Shown here piece by piece: positions 16,245-25,510 of a stretch of DNA of 59,165 nt. The translations under genes were made by a program, and so were the position numbers. A model generated the notes under the pieces. It saw only the letters and a list, made by a program, of their open reading frames with translations, searched no databases and was not told where the DNA came from. Position 1 is the stretch's first letter, and each line of letters opens with the position of its first letter. The stretch spans positions 1-59,165 of the forward strand of contig JBPCKA010000038.1 of the NCBI GenBank assembly GCA_051004735.1, given 5' to 3'. Source of the DNA: Euzebya sp051004735 (GTDB lineage: Bacteria; Actinomycetota; Nitriliruptoria; Euzebyales; Euzebyaceae).

Positions 16245-17690
16245 GTGAGCATCTCCATCCAGCATTCGACCGGTCCGATTCAGGACGTCACCGCCGATGC
16301 ACTGGCTGTCTTGGTGGGTGCCGAGGAGTCGGCGCGTGCGGCCGTGCTTGGCCCGTTGGGCCAGGCCCTGGGCATCGACCTGCAGGCCGCGGCCGCAGCA
16401 GTCGATGTCACCGGCGAGGCAGGCGAGGTGGCCAGGATCCCCGTCGATGGTCGCCTTGTCATCGTCGCGGGTGTCGCTAGCAGTGAGGACGCCGAGGCCT
16501 ACCGCAAGGCGGCCGCGACCGCGGTACGCACCGCACCGAAGAACGCCTCGGTGGCTGTCCTGGCCACCGGTGACCCTGACCGCGTGCAGGCCATCGCCGA
16601 GGGTGCGGGGTTGGGTGCCTACGCCTACACCGAGCACCGCAAGAAGCCGCATGAGGTCCCCACGATCACCGGTGTGACGGTGGTCAGCGACGAGGACGGC
16701 GCCGCGGACGCGATAACTCGCGCGAAGACGATCATCGACGCCGTGTGCGTGGCACGTGACATGGTCAACACACCTCCGGCGGACAAGCGGCCCCCTGCCC
16801 TGGCGCAGCGGATGGCCGACCTGATGCAGGACCGCGGCGTCACGGTGCGGATCTTTGACGAAGCCGAACTGCAGGAGGGTGGCTTCGGCGGGATCCTGGG
16901 GGTGGGGCAGGGCTCATCCGAACCGCCTCGACTGGTGGAGTTGACCTACGAGCCCCAGGGCTGGTCCACCCATGTCGTGCTGGTCGGCAAAGGCATCACC
17001 TTCGATTCGGGCGGGCTGTCGCTGAAGGGATGGAAGTCGATGCTGACCATGAAGGCCGACATGGCCGGCGCGGCTGCCGTGGCCGCGGCCTTGTCTGCCT
17101 GTCAGGCCGTCGGTGTCACGGTCAAGGTGACCGGCCTGTGTGCCCTAGCCGAGAACATGCCGTCGGGTACCGCGACACGTCCCAGCGATGTGTTGGTGCA
17201 CCGCGGGGGTACCACGGTCGAGGTGTTGAACACCGACGCGGAAGGGCGCCTGGTCCTGGCCGATGCGCTGGCCTACGGCGCAGAATCGGAGCCCGATGTC
17301 ATCATCGATCTGGCCACGCTGACCGGTGCGCAGGTCGTGGCGCTGGGTGATGACGTCGCGGCATTGCTCGGCACCGATGAGGGGCTGATCAACGATCTTC
17401 AGAGGGCGGCGGTGGCGGCAGGCGAGCAGATCTGGCCACTGCCGCTGGTCGAGCGGTACGTCGAGACCCTGTCCTCACCGGTGGCCGACCTCAAGAACAT
17501 CGGTAAGGCCGGTCACGCCGGAACCATCACGGCAGCCCTGTTCCTACGCCATTTCACCGATGGTCGTCCCTGGGCTCACCTGGACATCGCAGGGCCGGCC
17601 TTCGCCGATGACGCCAACGACAACTATCTGTCGGCGGGTGGCACCGGGTTCGGTGTGCGCACGCTGCTTTCCTACCTGCGCACCATGTGA
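16245..17690 (+). CDS. pepA: Leucyl aminopeptidase (M17 family)
   Basis: A 481-residue cytosolic metallopeptidase that removes N-terminal residues from peptides, normally as a hexamer with two metal ions. M17 motifs are present in order: VLVGKGITFDSGGLSLK, MKADMAGAAAV, NTDAEGRLVLADAL and the C-terminal GKAGHAGTITAALFLRHF and WAHLDIAGPA. The N-terminal domain is a typical macro-like segment. GTG at 16245 matches the family start; the frame is open further upstream but antisense to the cupin gene. Confidence 0.95.
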   Translation: MSISIQHSTGPIQDVTADALAVLVGAEESARAAVLGPLGQALGIDLQAAAAAVDVTGEAGEVARIPVDGRLVIVAGVASSEDAEAYRKAAATAVRTAPKNASVAVLATGDPDRVQAIAEGAGLGAYAYTEHRKKPHEVPTITGVTVVSDEDGAADAITRAKTIIDAVCVARDMVNTPPADKRPPALAQRMADLMQDRGVTVRIFDEAELQEGGFGGILGVGQGSSEPPRLVELTYEPQGWSTHVVLVGKGITFDSGGLSLKGWKSMLTMKADMAGAAAVAAALSACQAVGVTVKVTGLCALAENMPSGTATRPSDVLVHRGGTTVEVLNTDAEGRLVLADALAYGAESEPDVIIDLATLTGAQVVALGDDVAALLGTDEGLINDLQRAAVAAGEQIWPLPLVERYVETLSSPVADLKNIGKAGHAGTITAALFLRHFTDGRPWAHLDIAGPAFADDANDNYLSAGGTGFGVRTLLSYLRTM

Positions 17691-17704
17691 CGGTCGGTGC
17701 TTCC

Positions 17705-18094
17705 TCAGCGATCCCTCACACCGAAGGCATCACGTCGTGCGATCACCCGGCGATGGGTGCCGTGTGCCACTTCGACGCCGTCCTCGCGGATCGAGAACGC
17801 GAAGTCCAGTTTGCGTCCATCTACAGCTTCAAGAGTCGCCGTGGCGATCACCAATCCGCCCACCGCCGTGGCCTGCGAATGGTGCAGTTCCACATGGACT
17901 CCCACCGAGGTCATGCCGGGGTCCAGGTTGCCCTTCAGCGCAGCGCATGCCGCCTCCTCGGCCAGGGCAAGCACGCGGGGAGTGCCAAGGACATTGACGT
18001 CGCCTGACCGTAGCGCCACGGCGGTGTCATCCGCTGTCACCGTCAGGGTGACCGATCCTGCCAGTCCGGGTCCGATGGGGTGTGAATCGCTCAT
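17705..18094 (-). CDS. Hot-dog thioesterase, FlK (fluoroacetyl-CoA thioesterase)-like
   Basis: A 129-residue single hot-dog domain protein. The stretch VLALAEEAACAALKGNLDPGMTSVGVHVELHHSQATAVGG corresponds to the region of FlK-type thioesterases that holds the catalytic Glu and the HVxHxxAT core. These enzymes hydrolyse short acyl-CoA thioesters; most homologues are not fluoroacetate-specific, and the substrate here is unknown. It is convergent to pepA with a 14-base gap. Confidence 0.75.
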   Translation of the reverse strand: MSDSHPIGPGLAGSVTLTVTADDTAVALRSGDVNVLGTPRVLALAEEAACAALKGNLDPGMTSVGVHVELHHSQATAVGGLVIATATLEAVDGRKLDFAFSIREDGVEVAHGTHRRVIARRDAFGVRDR

Positions 18095-18185
18095 TCAAGG
18101 CAGTATGGGGTGTCACTGCCCCGGCTGGCCCGAAGTCCTGCATGCCACCGGGAACCATTCCCTCTGTCAAGGTTGGTGCTCGCCC

Positions 18186-18941
18186 ATGTCCGGCCCCGCC
18201 GGTGTGATGTCGGTAATCCTGCTCGAAACCGCTGTCGGTGGCGCGGTCGTGCTGTGGGCCGGGGGGGTGTGGGGCAGGGTTCGTCGAGGCTTCTTCGTGC
18301 TGACCGGGGTGTTCCTGGCCCTGTGCGCCGCTGGTGCCTGGGCGTTGACCGGACGCGATGCCACCGCCGTGTGGACCGCGCTGGCAGTCTTCACCACCGC
18401 GCTGGCGCTGTGGCAACTGTTGCTGATGCTCGGGCAGGAAGCGGCCAGCCGTTGGGTCGGTCTGGCAGCCGCGGTCGCCGGGTTGGTGACACTTCCGCTG
18501 TTCGCCACGCTGCGGGATGGCGCCATTGCCCGGGGTGTGGCCGAGTTGGTCCTGGGCTCGGTCTTCCTGGGATCGGCCTTCTACGGCCTGCTGCTGGGCC
18601 ACTGGTACCTGGTCGAACGCCGACTGAGCAACAGCTACATGATCCGCAGCGCACGCTGGTTCGCCGGCGGGACCGTGGCCGCGATGGGTGCCGCCGCCTT
18701 GAGTGCCCTGAACCCGATCCCGACCGACGCCACCCAGTTCTCCCCGTTCCTGCAGACCCAGAACTTCACCGTCCTGCTGGCGGGCGGGCTGGTGGGGATC
18801 TGTGTGGTGATCGCGGGTTTCCTGATCAAACTGGCAGGTGAGGGGGGCCGGTCGATCCAGGCAGCGACGGGGTACTTCTACCTGGCCGTCATCATGGCCT
18901 TCAGTGCTGAACTGGCCAGCAAGTTCCGTTTTTTCGTCTGA
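18186..18941 (+). CDS. Polytopic membrane protein, unknown
   Basis: About 251 residues with seven to eight hydrophobic segments starting near residue 8. Between helices lies a conserved-looking cytoplasmic loop, GHWYLVERRLSNSYMIRSARW. No enzyme motif is evident. ATG at 18186 or 18207 could be the start; a frame open far upstream is antisense to the thioesterase gene. It is followed after three bases by the septum-formation-like gene, so the two are probably co-transcribed. Confidence 0.6.
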   Translation: MSGPAGVMSVILLETAVGGAVVLWAGGVWGRVRRGFFVLTGVFLALCAAGAWALTGRDATAVWTALAVFTTALALWQLLLMLGQEAASRWVGLAAAVAGLVTLPLFATLRDGAIARGVAELVLGSVFLGSAFYGLLLGHWYLVERRLSNSYMIRSARWFAGGTVAAMGAAALSALNPIPTDATQFSPFLQTQNFTVLLAGGLVGICVVIAGFLIKLAGEGGRSIQAATGYFYLAVIMAFSAELASKFRFFV

Positions 18942-18944
18942 CCC

Positions 18945-19559
18945 ATGACCCTTACCGCACCTGACCGACTACGCCTAACCCCGGTCACATTCGCGCTGAT
19001 CGTGGTGATCCTGCTGCTGCTGGGCCTGGGCACCGTGGTGTTGCGGCAGGCCGAAGGCGACGATGCCCCCGCGGCGGGCGCGGGGCAGACCAGCCCGACT
19101 CCGTTGGCCGCACCGTCGCCGGTCCTACCCACAGCTGAGCCCTCCTCGGTCCCCATTCCACAGCCCACTGACCTGGCGGACAGTGCCGGCGCGGTCCTGC
19201 CCGCAGGGACCTGCCTCACCGAGACCTCCCAGTCGACGACGGTGGCGTCGGTCACCCCGATCTCCTGTGACCAGGAGCACACGGGTGAGGTGTTCATCAG
19301 CGTGGTGCTGACCCAGCCGGACGGGACGCCCTATCCCGGCCAGGACGCGCTTGAGGAGGACAGCCGTTTTTTGTGCCAGGGCCCGGCGTTTGAGTCCTAT
19401 GTGGGCCTGCCATATGCCGGAGAGCCCAGTTCACGATTCTTCGTCTACCCACTGGTGCCCACGGAGACGAGTTGGGCTGAGGGCGACCGGGACATCTCCT
19501 GCGTGCTGTATGACGTGGCCGCACCGATGGTGGGCAGCCAGCGGGGCAGCAACCGCTGA
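18945..19559 (+). CDS. Membrane-anchored 'septum formation' family protein
   Basis: A 204-residue protein with one N-terminal transmembrane helix (VTFALIVVILLLLGLGTVVL), a Pro/Ala-rich linker (about 40-75) and an extracytoplasmic domain with paired cysteines: GTCLTETSQSTTVASVTPISCDQEHTGEVF, then FLCQGPAFESYVGLPY and DISCVLYD. The 'C...V...CxxxHxxEVF' pattern matches the actinobacterial septum-formation/DUF4190-associated domain. A role in division is suggested only by the family name. It probably forms an operon with the preceding membrane protein. Confidence 0.7.
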   Translation: MTLTAPDRLRLTPVTFALIVVILLLLGLGTVVLRQAEGDDAPAAGAGQTSPTPLAAPSPVLPTAEPSSVPIPQPTDLADSAGAVLPAGTCLTETSQSTTVASVTPISCDQEHTGEVFISVVLTQPDGTPYPGQDALEEDSRFLCQGPAFESYVGLPYAGEPSSRFFVYPLVPTETSWAEGDRDISCVLYDVAAPMVGSQRGSNR

Positions 19560-19577
19560 CGGCAGGAGCAACACCGC

Positions 19578-20060
19578 TCAGGAACCGGGCGTGCCCGCGG
19601 GGACCGGGACCGCGCTAGCGGCGTCCTCGGGTGCCACCACCGCCACGAACAGCGATGCGTCCTGACAGATCGCCTGGGCCTTGACGAATACCCGGCGGTC
19701 CCCGTTTATGGCCAGGATCTCGGCTTCCCAGATCTCATCCTCGGTCTGCACGATCTCAAGGTCGGTGTCCTCGGCGTAGAACACGCGCAGCTGGATCGGG
19801 GTCAGCGGCACCCAGCCTTCCACGCTGATGACGGGGTCGGTGCGGGTCACGTTGGTCAGGACCGCACCGACGGGAAGGACCAACCCCGGGACGTCGTCGT
19901 CCTGGGCGGTGGACGCAGGGGCGTCGGTGCACTCACCCAGCGCGGTCAAGGGTTGCAGCAGTGCGGGGTCAATGCTGGTGGGGGTGGCCGACGTGGCAAC
20001 CGGAGCGCTGCCAACCTCACAGCCGGCCAGCAGAACAATCAGCGTAAGGTAGCAAGCCAT
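19578..20060 (-). CDS. Putative lipoprotein, unknown
   Basis: A 160-residue protein from ATG 20060 with a short signal peptide and lipobox LLAGC (Cys16). The mature protein has two further cysteines (LGECTDAP, QAICQDAS) and a beta-rich body (VISVEGWVPLTPIQLRVFYAEDTDLEIVQTEDEIWEAEILAINGDRRVFVKAQ). No recognised family. A longer reading extends into the divergent surface-protein gene and would bury the signal peptide, so the short form is preferred. Gene order suggests an envelope protein neighbourhood. Confidence 0.65.
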   Translation of the reverse strand: MACYLTLIVLLAGCEVGSAPVATSATPTSIDPALLQPLTALGECTDAPASTAQDDDVPGLVLPVGAVLTNVTRTDPVISVEGWVPLTPIQLRVFYAEDTDLEIVQTEDEIWEAEILAINGDRRVFVKAQAICQDASLFVAVVAPEDAASAVPVPAGTPGS

Positions 20061-20094
20061 CGGCACGTAATGCAGGTATGAGCGGGAGCATCGC

Positions 20095-22971
20095 ATGAAC
20101 AGCAAGAGTCGCATCGGCATCGGTTTCCTGAGCCTGTTGATGGTGGTCGCTGTGGCGATCCCCTCCTTGGCTTCGGATCCCGCGACGCAGGACGCCACGG
20201 TACCCACAAGCCCAGGTGAGGTCGTCGAACTGACCTGGACCGGCACCACATTGCCGGGTGCTGAGCAGAGCGGGAACTGTCAACCGGCGACGTCTGATGG
20301 CCATGACGTCAACCTCACCGTTCCCGCCGGAGCCCTTGAGGGCATCCGGGTGACCGGGCTGGTCGACATCACCTATGACGGGCCGGCGACCGATCTCATC
20401 GTGACGCTGATGCAGCCGGACGGGACCACGACCAGCGGCGACAGCGGGTTTGTCGACACCGACGAAAGCGTCTCCTTCGGAACGCCGATGACCGGCACCT
20501 ACACGGTCCTGGTCTGCGCCTTCCTTGGTGCCGCCCCACAGGCCTACGACGGCAAGATGACGCTGACGGCCGAGGCTGCGGCGCCGGGTGATGCGGTCGC
20601 GTCCGGCCCGAGCTGCCTTGCGCCCGAGCAGACGCTGAAGTTCGAGATGGACTACATCGACACCACCCGGGCAGGAGGTGAACCGATCGTTGAGACACTG
20701 GACGACGGCACCCTGTTGTGGGGCTCCCACGCCGGGACGACGCACTTCTTCGGACCAGCAGCGCCTGACCCCGACACCGCCGCGTTCATCGAGAACTATC
20801 AGGGCCAGACCTATCAGTACTTCTCCGAGGATGATGGCGAGACCTGGGAGTTCAGCCAGCGGACCCCGATCAACGGGGACCCCCTCGCCGGAGTGCCGGC
20901 CAGCGGGTTCAGTGACCCGGCCTTCACCGTTGACGCAGCCGGCAATGTCTTCATCTCCGAGATCAACCTTGCCAACGTGGCCATCTCAAAGTCCACCGAC
21001 GGCGGTCGCAACTACCAGTTGCAGAACGTGCTCAGCTTCACCAACTCTGATCGTCAGTGGATGGCGGCAGACGAGGAAGACGTGGTCTACATGACCGCCA
21101 ATGGTGTGGGAGGGGCCTCGGCCTTCCCATTGAACGGGACGTTCAATGGGCACTTCATCGCCAAGTCGGTCGACGGCGGTGTCAGCTTCATCGCCGCCGA
21201 GGCACCCAATCCCGACGGCGTCGCCGACATCCAGGTCGACCCCAGCGACGGAACCCTGTACGAGCTCAGCACCTCCGGTGACGGCAACATCAGCATGGCC
21301 GCGTTCCGTGACATCCGCGATCGTGACGCAGATTTTGTCGACGGGATGGAGTTGGGGGAGATCACCACCGGCGCTGGCTACACCGGCATCGGCCGCCTGA
21401 TCGACCCCACGTTCGACATGGACGACGAGGGCAACCTGTACACGGTCTGGACCGAGAACGGCACCGGTGCGGCAGAACGACCGCCAGGCATCTACTACTC
21501 CTACTCAACCGACCGGGGTGCCACCTGGGCACAACCGGCCATCCGTGTGGACATCGACCCGCGCACCGACATCTGGCCGTGGATCGCGGTGGGCGCACCT
21601 GGACAGGTGGCCATCAGCTACCTGCAGGTTGACGCCGAACTCGAAAATAACAACGCCGAACTGGCCGCAGAAGACCAGGGCTGGAACGTCGTCACGGCCC
21701 ACACCGGCAACGGTCTGGGCTGCGGTGGCTCTGACATCCCCGGCTTCCAATACACCACCTCGACCAGCGAGCCGATCCACTTCGGCACCATCTGCCAAGG
21801 CGGCACGTTGTGCCAGACCATGGCCGTTGATCGCCGACTGGGCGACTACTTCGCCAACGAGATCGATGGGCAGGGCAACGTCTACATCTCGGTGTCTGAC
21901 ACCAGGCAGGGCGGCGGCGTGTCGCTGCCCCTGGTGGTCCGCCAGACCGGCGGCGACAACTTCCTTGATCCCGTGGGCGGTGTCATCAACGGCTGTGGCG
22001 TGACTGATGCGGCCGACGGAGCCAGCGTGCGGCGGGTCCAGGCTGCCACCGCCGCTGGATTATCGGTGGCGTTGGACCAGGCCTGCTTTGAGTCAAGCGA
22101 CACGGTCCTGCTGGCCCGTGATGACGTCTTTGCCGATGCGCTGGCCGGTAGTGGCCTGGCAGGCTCCCTTGACGCCCCGATCATGCTGACCCCGACGGCC
22201 GGGCTTGACCCCCAGGTCGCCGAGGAACTCCAGCGGCTTGAGGTCAGCCAGGTGGTCCTCCTGGGAGGCACTGCGGCCTTGAGCGATCAGGTGGCAGATG
22301 ACGTGACCGACCTCGGGATCACCGTGGATCGGATCGGTGGGCCCGAACGGTTCTCCACCGCCGATCTGATCAGCCGACGCGCGGTGGGTTCACGCACCGC
22401 AGCGACCGCCATCGTCGCTCTGGGCGTGCGCCCGGACGACCGTGACCCCTGGCCCGACGCGCTGGCATCCGGCGTGCTCTCGGCCCGACGGCCCATCCCA
22501 GTGTTGTTGGCGACCCCAACAGGGGTGCCTCAGGTGACCATCCAGGCGCTGACCGATCTGGTGGGCGAGGGCGGCGAGGTGATCGTGGCCGGCGGTGTGG
22601 ACGCGGTCGGTGCCGACGCCGAGCAGGACCTGACCGAGGCGGGATTCACCGTGCGACGCCTGGCCGGCGCCGATCGCTACGGCACAGCCGTGGCCATCGT
22701 CCGGGAGGCCCTGGCCCAAGGTGCGTCGGCCAATCTGCTGGTGCTGGCTTCCGGGGAGTCATTCCAGGGACCCCTGGTGGCAGCCCCCGCCTCGGTACGG
22801 GCCGGCGGCGTGATGCTGCTGGTCCCGCCGGATCGACTGCCTGATGAGGTCGCCGAACTGATCCGCGAACGGGCTGGCCAGATCGATTCGGTCCTGGTGG
22901 TCGGTGATGAGGCCACCATCAACCAGTCAGTGGTCGATGAGGTTCTGGCACTGTTGGCCGAACAGGGCTAG
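20095..22971 (+). CDS. Large secreted sialidase-fold surface protein with CWB2 repeats
   Basis: A 958-residue exported protein. Residues 1-26 are a signal peptide ending near SLAS. Residues about 30-170 form a beta-rich pre-peptidase/PPC-like domain (DLIVTLMQPDGTTTSGD). Residues about 190-620 form a beta-propeller with BNR/Asp-box repeats: SEDDGETWEF, STDGGRNYQ, SVDGGVSFI, STDRGATWAQ. Residues about 645-958 carry three cell-wall-binding type 2 repeats, each with an 'aVLa..d.FaDALA' and 'vLLGGTAALSD' style core and GADRYGTAVAI/GGPERFSTADLI. The architecture points to a wall-anchored glycan- or matrix-binding protein or glycosidase; sialidase catalytic residues cannot be confirmed, so enzymatic activity is open. 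ATG at 20095 is 34 bases from the divergent lipoprotein start. Confidence 0.85.
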   Translation: MNSKSRIGIGFLSLLMVVAVAIPSLASDPATQDATVPTSPGEVVELTWTGTTLPGAEQSGNCQPATSDGHDVNLTVPAGALEGIRVTGLVDITYDGPATDLIVTLMQPDGTTTSGDSGFVDTDESVSFGTPMTGTYTVLVCAFLGAAPQAYDGKMTLTAEAAAPGDAVASGPSCLAPEQTLKFEMDYIDTTRAGGEPIVETLDDGTLLWGSHAGTTHFFGPAAPDPDTAAFIENYQGQTYQYFSEDDGETWEFSQRTPINGDPLAGVPASGFSDPAFTVDAAGNVFISEINLANVAISKSTDGGRNYQLQNVLSFTNSDRQWMAADEEDVVYMTANGVGGASAFPLNGTFNGHFIAKSVDGGVSFIAAEAPNPDGVADIQVDPSDGTLYELSTSGDGNISMAAFRDIRDRDADFVDGMELGEITTGAGYTGIGRLIDPTFDMDDEGNLYTVWTENGTGAAERPPGIYYSYSTDRGATWAQPAIRVDIDPRTDIWPWIAVGAPGQVAISYLQVDAELENNNAELAAEDQGWNVVTAHTGNGLGCGGSDIPGFQYTTSTSEPIHFGTICQGGTLCQTMAVDRRLGDYFANEIDGQGNVYISVSDTRQGGGVSLPLVVRQTGGDNFLDPVGGVINGCGVTDAADGASVRRVQAATAAGLSVALDQACFESSDTVLLARDDVFADALAGSGLAGSLDAPIMLTPTAGLDPQVAEELQRLEVSQVVLLGGTAALSDQVADDVTDLGITVDRIGGPERFSTADLISRRAVGSRTAATAIVALGVRPDDRDPWPDALASGVLSARRPIPVLLATPTGVPQVTIQALTDLVGEGGEVIVAGGVDAVGADAEQDLTEAGFTVRRLAGADRYGTAVAIVREALAQGASANLLVLASGESFQGPLVAAPASVRAGGVMLLVPPDRLPDEVAELIRERAGQIDSVLVVGDEATINQSVVDEVLALLAEQG

Positions 22972-25364
22972 AAGCCCATCGAACGCCCGATGATCTCGGC
23001 CATGATCTCATCGGTGCCTCCACCGATTGGTCCCAGGCGGGCATCCCGTAGCCAGCGTTGGGCCGGGTACTCGCGCATATAGCCTGCGCCGCCGTGGATC
23101 TGCACTGCGGCGTCGGCGACCTCCACGGCCAGGCGCTGGGTGAACAGCTTGGCCTTGGCGGCCTCCACGGGGGCGTCATTGCGTCCCGCGATCAGCACCC
23201 GCAAGGCGTGCTCGGTCAGGGCCCGGCCCTGGGCGATGTCGGTGGCCAGGCGGGCGAAGGTGTGCCGCCAGGTCTGAAAGGTTCCGATGGGACGGCCGAA
23301 GGCCTCTCGCTCTCGGCCGTACTGCATGGCACCTGCCAAGGCGGTTTCGGCGCCGATGACGGCCCCCAGCGACATCATCACCCGCTCCCACGCGAAGTTG
23401 CGCATCACCTGGTAGAACCCGTCGCCGATCTCGCCCAACCTGTTCTCGTCGGGCACCCGAACGTCGCTGAAGCTCAACTCGCCCGTGTGTGAGGTGTGCC
23501 AGCCCAGCATGCTCAGACGGCGACGTTCAAAGCCCGGCATTCCCGCCTGGATGATGAACAGGGACTTGCCACCGGCCTTTGCCTCGGCATCCGTGGTGGC
23601 CAGCACCACGACGTAGTCCGCCCAGGACCCGTTGGTGATGTAGGTCTTTGACCCGTTGATGATCCAGTCATCGCCATCGCGCACGGCCCGGGTGGTGATG
23701 CCGCCCACATCCGACCCCGCATCGGGTTCGGTCACACCCAACCCCCCGATGATCTCGCCCTGGACCGAGGGAACCAGCCAGCGTTGCTTCTGGTCTTCGG
23801 TGCCCGCACGATCCACGTACAGGGCGGCCAGGTCGCTATGGGCGCCAAGGTCAGCGGCCATCCCTGCCGACCCCGAGCGTGCCAACTCCTCAACCCATAC
23901 CGCCTGCGCGGCCAGATCCGGCCCCGAACCGCCGTAGGCCGGGTCGAACTTCATCCCGAACAAGCCTGCCCGCCCGACCTTGGCAAACAGTTCGCGGGGG
24001 AAGTCACGGTCTTGCTCCCACTCCTCCACATTGGGGGCGATCTCGCGGTCCACGAAGGATCGCGCGGATTGGCGCAGCGCCTGGTGCTCCTCGGTGAACA
24101 CCGGTTGCAAACCTGATTCCGCTTGGCTGGGTAGCGCTCCGGAACGCGCGAACCGGTCTGGATCGCGTCGACCGTTGCGGTCGGGGGTTCCCAACCGCAA
24201 CGGTGTGGGGGTCGACTCCAGCAGCTTGCCGATGATCTCCAGTTGCACCTCGTCGGCACCGCCGCCGATCCGGGGAAGCCGCATGTCACGCCACATCCGG
24301 GGGATGCCCGACTCCTCGGCGTAGCCGAACCCGCCGAAGAGTTGCATGACCTCATCGGCCACCCAGAACGACAGTCGGGCACCGGCAAGCTTGACCTGGG
24401 CCACCAGCATGGTGGGGTACTCGCCGTTGTTCCACGCATCGGCGACGACGTAGAGCAGCCGTTTGAACGCCTGGATCCTGGTGGCGATCTGGGCCAGACG
24501 GTGGCGTTGGACCTGGAAGGTTCCGATTGGATGTCCGAACGCGTGCCGCTCACGCGCGTAGATCACCGCCCGCTCAAGCAGGTGCTCCGCGGCGCCGACG
24601 CTGGTGAATCCGCTGATCAGCCGCTCGCCCTGCAACTGCCACATGATCTGCTCAAAGCCTTTGCCCTCCTGGCCCAGCAGCGCACCGGCGGGCAGGCGGA
24701 CATCGACCAGCGACAGTTCGGCGGTGTCAGAGGACCGCATCCCGAGCTTGTCCAACTTCTTCGTCACGCTGAAACCGGGCAGGTCGGTGTCGACCAGCAT
24801 CAGTGACAGGCCGGCGTGCTCACCAGGCTGCCCGCCGGTGCGGACCACCATGGTGATGAAGTCCGCGCGCGTGCCATTGGTGATGTAGGTCTTGGCACCG
24901 TTCAGTATCCAGCCGTCGCCAGCGGCCACCGCACGGGTCCGCACCCCGGCAACGTCGGAACCCGCACCGGGCTCGGAGATCCCGATGGCCGCGATCTTCT
25001 CACCCGCCAGCGCCGGAACCAGGTAGGTCTTCTTCTGCTCAGCCGTGCCGAACTTTGCGATCGGGGGTGTGGCCATGTCGGTCTGCACACCCAGGGCCAT
25101 CGGCAGGCCGCCGAAGCCGCAGCGTCCCAACTCCTCACCCATCACTGCTGTAGCCCAGTAGTCGCCACCGGAACCGCCGAACTCGGTGGCAACCGACAGT
25201 CCCAGGAAACCCAGTTCCCCGGCCCGGCGGATGATGGATGAGGGGAAGCCGTCCTGCTCCCATTCCTCGATGTGAGGGACGATCTCGGTCTGTACCCAGC
25301 GGCGGATCGTGGCACGGAGTTCGTCGTGCTCCGGGCTGAACGGTTCGACTCTCATGGGTGACAC
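22968..25364 (-). CDS. Tandem acyl-CoA dehydrogenase fusion protein
   Basis: A 798-residue flavoprotein made of two full acyl-CoA dehydrogenase copies. Copy 1 spans about residues 1-390 (GISEPGAGSDVAGV, AKTYITNG, GHPIGTFQVQRHRLA, LFGGFGYAEE); copy 2 about 420-798 (GVTEPDAGSDVGG, SKTYITNG, GRPIGTFQTWRHTFARLA, IHGGAGYMREYP). Both end in IGGGxDE rather than the IYEGT of medium-chain enzymes; the catalytic Glu is probably the helix-G one (GERL in copy 1, WERV in copy 2) as in isovaleryl and long-chain enzymes. Both copies therefore look active. It would introduce the alpha-beta double bond in an acyl-CoA. Start is GTG 25364 or ATG 25355. It is convergent with the CWB2 protein gene and divergent from R2lox. 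Confidence 0.88.
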   Translation of the reverse strand: MSPMRVEPFSPEHDELRATIRRWVQTEIVPHIEEWEQDGFPSSIIRRAGELGFLGLSVATEFGGSGGDYWATAVMGEELGRCGFGGLPMALGVQTDMATPPIAKFGTAEQKKTYLVPALAGEKIAAIGISEPGAGSDVAGVRTRAVAAGDGWILNGAKTYITNGTRADFITMVVRTGGQPGEHAGLSLMLVDTDLPGFSVTKKLDKLGMRSSDTAELSLVDVRLPAGALLGQEGKGFEQIMWQLQGERLISGFTSVGAAEHLLERAVIYARERHAFGHPIGTFQVQRHRLAQIATRIQAFKRLLYVVADAWNNGEYPTMLVAQVKLAGARLSFWVADEVMQLFGGFGYAEESGIPRMWRDMRLPRIGGGADEVQLEIIGKLLESTPTPLRLGTPDRNGRRDPDRFARSGALPSQAESGLQPVFTEEHQALRQSARSFVDREIAPNVEEWEQDRDFPRELFAKVGRAGLFGMKFDPAYGGSGPDLAAQAVWVEELARSGSAGMAADLGAHSDLAALYVDRAGTEDQKQRWLVPSVQGEIIGGLGVTEPDAGSDVGGITTRAVRDGDDWIINGSKTYITNGSWADYVVVLATTDAEAKAGGKSLFIIQAGMPGFERRRLSMLGWHTSHTGELSFSDVRVPDENRLGEIGDGFYQVMRNFAWERVMMSLGAVIGAETALAGAMQYGREREAFGRPIGTFQTWRHTFARLATDIAQGRALTEHALRVLIAGRNDAPVEAAKAKLFTQRLAVEVADAAVQIHGGAGYMREYPAQRWLRDARLGPIGGGTDEIMAEIIGRSMGF

Positions 25365-25370
25365 GCTACC

Positions 25371-25403
25371 GGGGCTGCGCCCCAGCCCAATGCATGGTGC
25401 CGC
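25371..25403. repeat. 33-bp dispersed repeat, copy A
   Basis: Begins with the hairpin GGGGC-TGC-GCCCC and continues CCCAATGCATGGTGCCGC. Copy B at 52567-52599 differs at three positions. Both copies sit between divergently transcribed genes. It looks like a small palindromic (REP-like) element. Confidence 0.55.
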
Positions 25404-25427
25404 TCGCTGCGCTCGCGATCGGAGGGC

Positions 25428-25482
25428 TTTACATGAACCCGGTCATATCCTAGGATGTTACAAATCAGCTTCATATGTAACA
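25428..25482 (+). promoter_or_regulatory. Sigma-A-type promoter and overlapping operator for R2lox
   Basis: TTTACA (25428-25433), 17-base spacer, TAGGAT (25451-25456) is a good housekeeping promoter. Starting on the last base of the -10 is an inverted repeat TGTTACA (25456-25462) / TGTAACA (25476-25482), positioned where a repressor would block initiation. The R2lox start is 28 bases further on. Confidence 0.55.
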
Positions 25483-25510
25483 CTTCAACCATCGTCCCGA
25501 CAGGAACGTC

